Below are positions 27,201-39,200 of a stretch of DNA of 64,000 nt, in pieces. The position numbers and the translations under genes were made by a program. Origin of the DNA: Phlebotomus papatasi. Its lineage: Eukaryota > Arthropoda > Insecta > Diptera > Psychodidae. Within the stretch, counting starts at the first letter, position 1; the number at the start of each line of letters is the position of its first letter. The stretch is from NCBI RefSeq assembly GCF_024763615.1, contig NC_077224.1, forward strand, positions 87,740,712 through 87,804,711, written 5' to 3'. Under the pieces are notes generated by a model. It was not told the origin of the DNA. It did not search any database and saw nothing but the letters and a program-made list of their open reading frames with translations.

Positions 27201-30200
27201 CTCAACAAGCACCACGTATCAAAAGCTCTTAAAAGGCTTACAGAGAAATCGTAAAGCAACAAATTCTATTCAAACAGACAAAAAAAGTGTGAAGGGAAAA
27301 ATTTTTACGAGTTTTCCGGGACAATAAGAAAGAAATTTGGGATTGTAAATAGCGTGAAAATAGACTGTCGAAGATGAAAAGATATTTTCCAGTGAGTCAG
27401 AGCCAATAAGTTATTTTTTTGGCTAGAGGGTTTGGGCATTTGGAATGGGATAATTGATTTATCTCTACTTACAGATCATGATATCCTCCTACACTGCCAA
27501 CCTGGCGGCCTTTCTCACTGTCGAGCGTATGGATTCACCTATTGAGAATGCTGAGGACCTGGCCAAGCAGACTAAAATTAAATACGGTGCTCTTGGTGGT
27601 GGATCCACAGCTGCATTCTTCCGGGTAAATACTCTCCAGAGTTGATCAGTTGTCTTTAAGAAAAACATAGATGAAAGATAAGGATTTTAACTGAAATTTT
27701 TGGACTTTAAGAATAATGTAAGGTTATTTTTCCGGTTATGAAGAATTTTTTTTCTATAAAAATTACAACGGTCATAATTTGAAATTCGCAAGTCAATTCT
27801 TCTCATTAGAACGGTATCGAAAACAGAACGGTCGTATGGATAAGGTAACACCGGTAACACTTTTAGAAAAGTATTGGAAAGGGGAGCATCAAGCTCTGTG
27901 TCCTGAATCTTGCACAGTGGATAAAACAGTCGTTCCAGGACTCAGGGTAACAAATGAACAAAAGGATAAAAAACATTAATAAGTTAATTACTGGCGAATG
28001 ACCTATAAACTGTTGGTCAGACAAAAAATAAGTTAATGACAACTTCTATTGTACGATAGTTATGCCCTAAACACACTTACTACTTAAGCCGAGAGTCGGC
28101 TTAGTGAAAAATGATGGAAATGCACTTTAACCATTATTTCTAATATAATTACGCTAAGCCGTCTCTCGGCAAATCCTCAGGTCTATCAAGGCCCTTACTT
28201 AATCTTTAATTTGTCATACTTTGTCTCCTTGTGTACTCCTATCATAAGTCCGTGTTTCAATAACCTGCTCGCAATCTGGTTCCTCGGATATCTGTGTGTA
28301 CTAGAGCCTAGAACAAAATGGCTCCGATCAGTAATAACCTTTCGAAGATTTCGAAGAGACAAAGCCACAACGTTTGAATTGCAATTTCATTAAAATATAT
28401 GTTCTTTTCATGAACTTGCTCACTTTTATGTAAGGGCCTTGACATACCTTGAGACGGCTTAGCGTAATTATATTACAAATAGAGGTTAAACTACAGTTCC
28501 ATCATTTTCCACTAAGTCGTGTCTCGGCTTAAGTCGTAAGTGTGTCTAGGGCATAACTCGTCGGTTTATACGTTCGAACATCCAACAGGTTTTTACGTAA
28601 GTTCCCAGCGAGCAAAAGTTAGCTAAAAAAGACACCGTTTCCAGCATTTTTTTTTTTGAAAACGCTGCCTATTTTAGCTAACTGCAAGGTTATGATATAC
28701 CTTCGAATCGGAACAGAAGAAACCTTAACAGGAGAGAGCTCTCAAATCGGGAACGTTATTATTGAACGAGAGCAATATTTCTCTTTTATTCTAACAGTTT
28801 CTTAAAAGTAATCTGTTACTTTCTGTATCAGTAATTTGATGCTCCCCCTACAATTGCTTTTTTTTGTTTCCCCCTCCCCTTTGAATTCATTGCTCAGGTC
28901 TTAGGCCTTAGGCCTATTTTGACCGAAGGACAATTTCTCTTAAAGTTCTCTTGGTGTTTGATCCAACGAAGATGTCCTTAGTTTTCAGAGTGAAATAAAA
29001 TGCTGATACTACATCGAAAATTTTCGCAGTAAAAGCTATTGCAAATTACTCTAGATTAGTAGATTCTTCTATATTTTGGTTATTCTGTACAAAACCTACA
29101 CTAGACTTTCCATTTTCATTCGAACCGTTTATATCGGGAGTCTATCTTATTGATTTCAAAACACAGAACAATGTTGGGATTATTGCTCTATCCTGCTATT
29201 TATAGTCATGTGTCATAGTAGAATAGGATATTTATTTACATATCATTTGATTTAGTATACAAGAAGTAACAGTTCTAATATATTAAATTATTTTTATTTA
29301 TTGTAACAATAATTTCGATTCTCTTTGAAAAACAAAATAAAGTAGTTAAGATTAAGAGGAAATAATGTATTGTTCGAGATGGGACACATTTCTGATAGCT
29401 GAATATCTAATTATTCTGGAGTTTGACGATTTTTGCCTTAGAGCTATAATTCATGCGAGAAACACTCCAATCTCTCTATAAAGTCAGTAGATTTTGCAAT
29501 TTTGACAAAAAATTTTTTATCTTTTAAATTTAGAAGCTCCTCTGACCTGTTTATATAAACATAAAAGAAATAATATAGCGTTTGTACAGCGAAGAACAGT
29601 TCCATAATTATTTATTTTAAATCCTTCATCTTGAATCTATGAATCTTTGCAACTCTAATGGAACAATTCAGTCACACTTTTTTGAGATTCCAACCACACA
29701 TGGATGAAATTTCCTAACTTAGTGCACCTCCTTCTCCCAAATAGGACTCAAATTTTTCCACTTATCAACGAATGTGGTCCTTTATGGAGTCCGCCAGACC
29801 GTCCGTATTCACCACCAGCAACATTGAAGGAGTGGAGCGAGTGGTAAAGGGAAAGGGGAGCTACGCCTTCCTAATGGAGTCCACATCCATTGAGTATGTC
29901 ATCGAGAGGAATTGTGAATTGACCCAAGTGGGTGGAATGCTCGATTCCAAAGGCTACGGAATTGCAATGCCACCGAGTAAGTTTGAGAATTTTTTTCTTA
30001 TTGCTCGAAGTTGAAAGAGGAGGCGATAATCCACATTACGAAATATTACGTCTTAATGTCCGGACATTGATCCGTTTATTTGTTACTGATCTAAAGGCCA
30101 AACGGTAAGAGGTATTGCCTTCTGGTCTTCGGTAAATACTCGGATAAATCAATATTGCTTAGGGATTTTTTTTTCTTTTTCCTCTCCAAAACTGATTTTT

Positions 30201-33200
30201 TTCTCGTGTATATCGTCGCTTGAATCAGCAATTGTCCTATCTCCTGTATAAATTGGATAGAACAATTGATGAATCAAACGACAACTTCTTGACAACTAGA
30301 CCAAAGATTTTTTACTTTTGAATATGTTCCAAAGATAACTTATGTAGATATTTTGCCCACTTTTCAGCAAAATAACCTCAAATTATTCCTTCTAACTTTG
30401 GTTCAAGGTTAAGGAATTATCAGCTTGGTACAACTCTGGAATCGTTGGAAAGGTCTTTTGTTCGCTAACACGTTCAAACGGATTACGAGTAGTTTAATTA
30501 ACCGATAAATTATTTGGCTTATCGGTGTTCACATATTCCAATGACCTTCAATTATTCCTTTTAAAGATTTTTCAAGGTTAACAAATTCCAATCAACAGTG
30601 AATTAAAAACAAATTTCAAATTGAAAATGAAATTATTCTATTTTGAATCGAATTGATACAAACTCTTATGCGCCAGTACTCTGCGAATTTCCCTACGCAG
30701 TGGTTCAAGAAAAATATTTTCCATGAAGGGTGACACTCAATTTACAATTGAGGATTGCTCAATTCAAGCATTCGCACTTAGCATGCAGATAAAATTACGC
30801 TAGATGGAAAGAAGTTGTGCATGCAAATTGCAAGAAAATTTAGCTTGCATCTGGAAAATTGCACATTCGCAATGGAAATGATCATCATGATGGTTTTTCC
30901 TTCTTCCTAAAATGATTCTGCATCGTTCGGAGAAAATTTAATCATGATTTGGAATAAAGAAAATTTCACAAGAATTTTCTCTCTTACCATTTTCATCCAG
31001 AGAAAATTCCTGCTGCACTGTGTAGAATGCCAATATTCCCTTTATGTGAATTCTCTTCCGGCATTTCCCTAAACTTAATCATCAAAGTATAGAGTTCAAA
31101 ATGAACAACTTTAGTTTCAATGAGGTCTCTCAAACTTCTTATTAGATGGAGATAGAACCTAGTTTTTGCAAAGAAAAACATCGAGGAAACTTAGACTTTG
31201 ATTCTCCCACAAAACTTTGAATTAAATTTTGGGAAGTGATACAAATCGTGCTAAGTAATATGCACTGAATATTGGTTAGTAAGTTACAACGGGAAGTCTT
31301 TCAGGCTTCGCACACATTCTGGCTTCGAATTTCGAACACTTTATATTTCTTCTGTATTCCCTTAATGAATCTGACCTAATGGAAGAATATTTAACTAACT
31401 GATTTATCTGATCTGAAAACCGGTTTTGATAAAATTACGATTGATCAAAATTCTGAAAGGGACGAAATTATACGGAGGATAATGTGTGAAATAATTTCCC
31501 AAGACACAGAAAATTTTCCTAGTAGCTATGACACTTTAAAGAATATCCGGATTTTGCCATTCGGGATTTTGGCTTTCCGGGATTTTGGCTTTTCGGAATT
31601 TTGGTTTTTAAGCATTTTAGTTTTCCGGGATTTTATCTTTCGAGATTTCGGCGTTTAGGAATTAGCCCATATGAGATTCTGGCTTTAAAAGTTTTGGCTT
31701 TTTAGGATTGATTACGGCTTTTCGGGATTTCGGATTTTTCTTAGGATTTGAGCTATCGGAATTTTATTATCTTTCCGGATTTTGCCATTCGGGAAATTGG
31801 CTTTTCGGGATTTCGGTTTTTCGGGATTTTCGCTTTCCGGATTTTTTGGCATTCAAGATTTTAGCCCGTTCGGGATTCTGGATTTGGGGATTTATGCTTT
31901 CGGGATTTTATTTTGCGGGATTTTGAAGTTCCGGATTTAGCCCATAAGGGATTCTAGCTTTCAAAATTTTGGCTTTGCGGGATTTCGGCTTTTTAGGATT
32001 TGATCTATCGGAATTTTATCTTTGCGGATTATGCCTTTCGGGATTTTGGCTCTTCAGGATATTGACTTTTTTCCGGATTTTCGCTTTCGAAATTTTTGGC
32101 ATTCAAGATTTTAGTCCATTTGGGATTCTGGATTTCGTGATTTTTCTTTCAGGATTTTATCTTTCAGAGTTTCGGCGTTCAAGAATTATCCCATACAGGA
32201 TTCGGGCTTTCAAAGTTTTGGCTTTAGAGGATTACGGCTTTCCGGGATTTTGGCTTTGCGGGATTCCGGCTTTTTAGGATTTGAGCTATGGGAATTTTAT
32301 TATCTTTCCGGATTTTGGCATTCGGGAGATTGGCGTTTCAGAATTTTGGGTTTTCGAGATTTTCGCTTTCGAGATATTTGACATTCAAGATTTTATCCCT
32401 TTAGGGATTTTGACTTTCGGGATTTTTGCTTTCGGGATTTTATCTTTCGGAATTTCGACCTTCAGGATTTAGCCTATACGAAATTTTGGCTTTCAGAATT
32501 TTGGCTTTGCGAGATTTCGGCTTTTCGGGATTTTGGCTTTGCAGGTTTTTGGTTTTTAGGAATTTTATCAATCGGGATTTTATCTTTCGGGATTTTGACG
32601 TTCAGGATTTCTGAAACTTATTACTAAAAATTTTTAAAATTTAATTAAATATTCTAATTAATAGCAAAATATCGAAATAGTTTATAAATTTAAATAAATT
32701 TCTTTAAGTTTATTTTATTTAGTGTATTTAAGTAATTAAAATAACAAAAATTAAATTAAAAAATTATAACAAACTTAATAAAAGAAAAAAATTTGAAACA
32801 TTCAAAACTTTGTGAATTTATATATACTCGTAAAACGTTTCATTCAAACTGTAAACTTTACTATAACTTTAGAAAGTTTGTTTTTCTATCACTTTATTTA
32901 AAAATCTAACACTGAATCAAGTTGGAAAAGAAATAACGATATTTAGTCTCTTAGGAATTCAACAAGGAAAAGAGTAATACAATCGGAATCACATAAACTT
33001 TTCACGTTTTCCCAACAGATTCCCCCTATCGCACTGCAATCAGTGGGGCTGTGCTAAAATTGCAGGAGGAAGGGAAGCTGCATACCCTGAAAACTCGTTG
33101 GTGGACGGAAAAACGTGGAGGTGGATCATGTCGGGTAACATCAATATTTGACCAGAAAAAAACCATTCAGTCCTGCACATTTTCCTTTTTCATTTTTTTT

Positions 33201-36200
33201 TGGTTCCATGACCAGGACGAGCAGTCAAAGTCCAGTAGCACGGCCAACGAGTTGGGACTGGCCAATGTAGGTGGCGTGTTTGTGGTGTTGATGGGTGGAA
33301 TGGGGGTGGCATGTGTCATAGCGGTCTGTGAATTCGTGTGGAAATCCCGAAAGGTGGCCGTAGAGGAAAGGGTAAGCCAAATATTGCATGAAACATAGCT
33401 CTAGAGGACTAAAGTCTCTCTCAAAAAAATAAAAAAAAACGAATAGGAAAGAGTACTAAACCATAAAATTGGCATTGAACAAAAAAGACTTTAAAAAAAA
33501 ATAAACATCAAAGGGAAATCACGGAATAAATCAATTTCTAAATTAAATTAAATTAATTTAATAAAGAAATTTGTATATAGGGACAATTATAATCCAGAGG
33601 AAAAGAATATATATATATTTAAAGGAAAATTTCATGGAATTTAAGAAAAAAACCAAATTGTAGCCATTTATCATTATATAGAACACTTTTATTAAAACAC
33701 ACACAATTTTCTCAAATCAATTGAAAGAAAAGTTTAAGAGATTAAAAAAAAAACAATGTTTCCAAATGAATTTACAATTATATAAAACTCAATTTATGGA
33801 CCAAAAATGATAAATCTTTTGCATTTCAATTAGGCTTTTATTTTTAGTTCAAACTCTCTAACATAATCTATCCAATAAATTGGAAAATTTTAAAAACAAT
33901 CATAGATAAAGAGCTACGCACGGAAAATCTTTTTTGCAAAATGATTTTTTATGGAGGCTTTACTAGTTATTTGTTAATTTTTTAAGCATAATATTTAGTA
34001 CATGGCTGTACTAAACAATTTTTGACGAAAACTTTTTATGCAATCAGTGGATGATAAACCAAAAACCCACCTCTTTCTTTTGGAACAGGTTAATTGTGAC
34101 GAATTACACATGAACCATGAATTATACATGAACATTATTATAAAGCTAAAAAAATATAGTTTTTAGAACAATGGCACGAGAAGTACTAAAAAGGACAACG
34201 TGGATGGTGATAAAATTAAATGAATTTATAAAGCATTTTTCATAGAAACCCGTCCACAAATATTTTTTGAAGAACTGGCAATATTACAATTACAGTCTCA
34301 TGACTGTACTAAAAATCAGACGCGCATGTTCCGGAACAAAATATTCTCCACTTCTTTTTTGAACTGGACTACTGAGAAGAATGCGGCTATTACATACAGT
34401 TCATGTGATTTCTGAATAACGTGAGGAAAACCAGCGGAGTTATTAGAACAAAAATCCAGGAGAAGTGCTAAAGAGTAGTCTCGAAATTAATGCGAAATGA
34501 AGAGAAACATTCATCAAAAAACTCGAGTAGTTTCTTTCTTTTCCGTCTCTTAAGAAAAAATTCCAATAAAAAATCATTATATAAAAATTATAACCTGAAA
34601 TTTGTACTAAAAATGTCTGCCATTATTTTATAAATTTATTTTAGAACAAAATTTTCTAATGACTTTATGAAAACCTAAAAAAAATTGTCTGTTCTAAAAG
34701 TTCCTTTTAGAACAGACGATAGTTGTACTAAAACCAATCCTGTACTTCTTTGAATCTTAAAGAAAATGAAATCTCTAGAAATGCCTATTAGCATCCTTTG
34801 ATTCTAATTTTTTGCCAATTTAATAAGTCGACTGGATTAAATTTTTCAAGTTAATGACACGCTGAGAGCAAAAAACTGTTTTTTTTTTAACGTAAACCGA
34901 TGTTAATTTTAGTACAAAGTTTCTTCCCATTTTGACAATACAGAAGAATTTTTATTCTGGACTGAAATTCTTCCAATCCAACGATCACTGGTTGATTCTT
35001 TCCTTATTTGTGAATTTCCTTAATTATACTATATAAATTTCTTTTGAAAGTGTCAAAATTCTTTTTAAAAAAAAGTGTAACCGAATTGTTCAAAACGTTT
35101 TGTAGTACTGATAAAAGGGACAACGTATTCCCGAAACGTTGTAGAGAATAAAAATTGAAATAATTGGAAAAAAGGTCTTAATTCGTTTTCACCAGATATT
35201 ATACTCCACCAGACCGTACATAAATTGAACATTTTAAAATGAATAAAAATATAAACATTCTTTTGGGTAATATTTCGGCCACCCGGCCACCCTAATTTTT
35301 ATAGTTTCTTGTAATTCCGGAACTGTTGTAATATCTTTCCCATATCTTCATCGTTAGTGGAAGCAACTTCTTTTTCTGCATTTTAAATTGTGTGGAAAAT
35401 GAAGAAACATAAAATTTAATTAATTTTGTCAAACAAAGGAAGTGGCCGAAATTACAAACTGGCCGAAATTTGATACAGGTCCCCTAAAAGCGACTAGAAG
35501 TACAACTTTGTAGCTTTTTGACAAGCCTAAATTTTATCAAATTAGATAAGAAGTATAATTTATGCTAAACTTCTAAAAGCGGTCTAAGAGTCTTTTAATT
35601 TTTTATTCCTAAACAAAATAGGAACGAATCAAAAAGGTATTTTTTACAGAAAAAATTCTCCGTGTGTAGCCCATAAACCTAATTAAAAACAAAAATTATG
35701 TGAATATCAACATTCCAACGAATTTTTTATATCGAAAATAGATGAAAATTCCTTTATTACCACAAAAAAAATGTGTATTTACAGCCGTAGAGAATGAAAA
35801 TTAACTGCCAAAATTTTAATTTATTGTATAGTTATGAGCAATAATTTGTGGAGATGACAAATGCTATGAACAAAAAAACCAATTTTACAATAAATTATTG
35901 AAAAAATCAAAGACAAAAAAGCAGTTTAACATTTCTTTATCCAAACTCTGCAATTCACATTCAATTATTTATGCAATTTTTTCCTTGTATCCTTTCCCCA
36001 CTCAATAAATTCATTTTGAACATTTTGTCGCCAAAAAAAAAGAATGAAATGAAATTGGTTTTGGGGGTAAGTAGTCATCGAAACGACGAAAATTCCCATG
36101 TGAAATATTCCCAGATTTCTTCCTCTCCTTTCAAACTTTTCCAAAACAATCTTGAGTGCTCAAAGTTTACGAAAAAGAAATACGTGTGTTTTATGATGAA

Positions 36201-39200
36201 GAAAAGAACGAAAAATTTTCCTCAGAGAATCAATAAATTCAATTTTGTTGTTAGGCTATCGAGAAAATTGAGAACTTAGAGAGATTTCAAAAAAGAAAAA
36301 AAGAAAGTCAGACGAATAAAAATTTCAAAATGCAATATTTCATGAATTTTCTCCCCATAAAAACAAATATATTGTGTGCAAATCTTTTTTGCTCCCACTT
36401 GTTGGCTCTGTTGGAAATAGGAGGTATGTTGCAATTTTAATTCAATTTTCCTTCGTTAAACACATCAATCAACCATTTTACCATTACATTTTCACACTCT
36501 GCATGCAAATGTTTGCCCAATTGGACCATGGAAAAGTTGTAAAGCATCTTTTTGTTTACAAACAATTTCTGTTGAGACATTAATTTTGAGTTATAAACCT
36601 CGTACAGTTCATTTCTTTATTCTACATTTAAGTGCTCCTGCAGTAGGGGAAAGTACTGTTCCTTCGAACATTCATGCCTTCGAATAATTGTGATTTTTTT
36701 TATTTTTCCTAAGAGACTTACACATAATTATTTCGTAATTATCAATAATTGATAATAAACTAAATAATATTTAATAGAATTGTGTAAGTCTCTTAAGAAA
36801 AATTAAAGAAATTCACATTATTCGAAGGAATGAACCTTCGAAGGGAGAGTACTATACTTTATGTCTTTTAAGTTTACAGGATTTTTATTTACTGTGCAGT
36901 GTTTTTTTGTATATTTTCCTAGGAAAGCAATTAGGGCAATCTTGGTATGGTTCGCACAGAGTGAACCTTCAAACAACGCAATTTTTCTCTTTGTTTGCAA
37001 AGAGCTAGTTCGTCATTTCTTAGCTATAAGATAGATCAGAGAGAAAATTCGCATCGTTTGAAGGTTCACTCTGTGCCAACCATGCATACATTCCCCTACT
37101 GGATCCATTCTATAAGCTCCGCCCATAAATAATTTTAGGACACGCCCCTTCGAGAATTTTTTGCCAAGTGAACGTAGTTTTATTTGTTTAGAAGGCATAA
37201 AATTACCTCGAAAGCCATATTACGACAAAATAGAAACTATTTACCCAACAACTTTAATTGTGGGCGGGGTTAAAATGTCCTTGATCACTTAACGTCACAC
37301 TTATTAAAATTTTACAAACATACACAGAAAAAAATATATTTCGTAAAATAATTCGTAAATATTCGTGAACTCCTATTGGGGACTTGAGAAATGCTCGTAA
37401 ATCGAAAACCCCACTAAAAAGTTTGTAAAAGTTTGTACTTTTGTCACAAACATTGTTCGTAAGATGATCACATGACGAAAATTTTTTATAATGTTACAAA
37501 TATTTGTTCGTAAATGTTCACAAACAAAAAACCTTCGTAAAATTGTGTCATTTTGATCGTAAATTTTTGTTTGTCTGACAAAAAATTACGAACAAATGAC
37601 AAAATTTTGTCAACATTTATTTGTGTGCGTTTACGAACATTTATCAACAAATGTTTGTAGAAATATGAACAATTTTCTTCAAATCAGTTATGTCATCATG
37701 TCACAATGTTTTTGATAAATTACAAACTCTTACAAACCTTTTTGTGGGTTATAAGATGTAAGTTGGAATTTACAAACATTTACTAATTTTTTTCTGTGTA
37801 GAGAAAAATGTAAAACCATGACGTCAATTAGGAAACTTTCAATGTAAAAAATTAAAGAAATTTCACCAAAACCTTGGAAAAAATATCGTTTTGACAAACT
37901 TTTACAAATAAGTACAAAACAGATAGTGAAGGGAATAATATATATTTGTTGATCAAATGCTTGAGTTTGAAGAGAATCATAGAATCATAAAATGAAAATT
38001 AGTGAAAAACTAAACAGAAGAAAATCAAAAGCATTTTACATTTCCGTCCATTATGTCCTACGTCTCCTCAGACCGAAAATTAAATCAGGTAAACGTTACA
38101 AACTCTTCTATAGGATTCGAAATAAATTTATACAAAAACATAAATTTTACTGGAAGCCTAGTCTATTCTTTGAGTTCTCTGTATAACTCCAAAAATAACC
38201 CATTTTTATATATGAAATTGTGGGCGTGGCCTAAAAGTTGTCTTCCTTAATAAAGAAACATTGTTCCCAAACATGTTTTAATAACAAACAATATATTAAG
38301 AAGATGTCTGACGAAGACAATTGAATGGGAAATTCATTTGACAGCAAAAAGAGAAATCTTTTATTACCACGCCCCTAATAGGCCACGCCTGTATTAAAAT
38401 TTCCTTTAGGTTAAATTTGGAATTATTACACCGAGAGAAATCCGAAAAAGTTAAAATAACATTCCGGAAATGTTTATTTTACCCTGCATTATTGATCCGA
38501 AATCGGTGTAAATATTACCATTTTTAAGTGTATTGGGGGTTAAAGTTACCCTTTTCATGTTAATTTTACCCTTAAAAAGGTGTAAAATTAACATTAAAAA
38601 ATGTTTATATATTTTTACACCTAAAAAGTGTTAAAGTTATGAGGAAAAAGAGTTAATCGAACACTCTTTTTTTCTCAGTGCACCTACTCCTCCATAAGTT
38701 TGTTCCATATGCAAAAAACAGTTTTATGTACTTTGAACAAAATTGTGATACTCGCAATATTTGTCTTTAATTAAAACTTTAAGGGGGAGTGGCCTATTTT
38801 CCCATGAGTATATCTTTTAGAATACAGTCGTCATTGCTCAAGCACTACTTAAGTATTCATTAAATCAAACTATTCATTCATTTTATTATTAAAAATAAGA
38901 ATCAGAAGATAGATGAAATTTTAAAAGAGGCGTGTCTTTTAATTACAGTTGGGCGGAGCTTATTTGTAAACTTCATTACTCTTGTCAATACTCAGTGACC
39001 TTACATTAAAAAGTTATTCTAAATGTTCAACCAGTGGTAATTTCATAAAAATTCTTCTCTTTCTCTGTTTCTTCCTTCTTTTTCCAGGTGTCGTTGTGTT
39101 CCGAAATGGCCTCTGAACTTCGCTTTGCCCTCAAGTGCCGGTCAAAAAACCGCGGAGTACGTCACTCACACGCCGTTAATGAGTTAGACAGTGCTGAAAA

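Noticed and set aside
31969..32277. 102-codon hydrophobic frame rich in F and G
   Set aside because: Translation of the 15-bp minisatellite, not a membrane protein.
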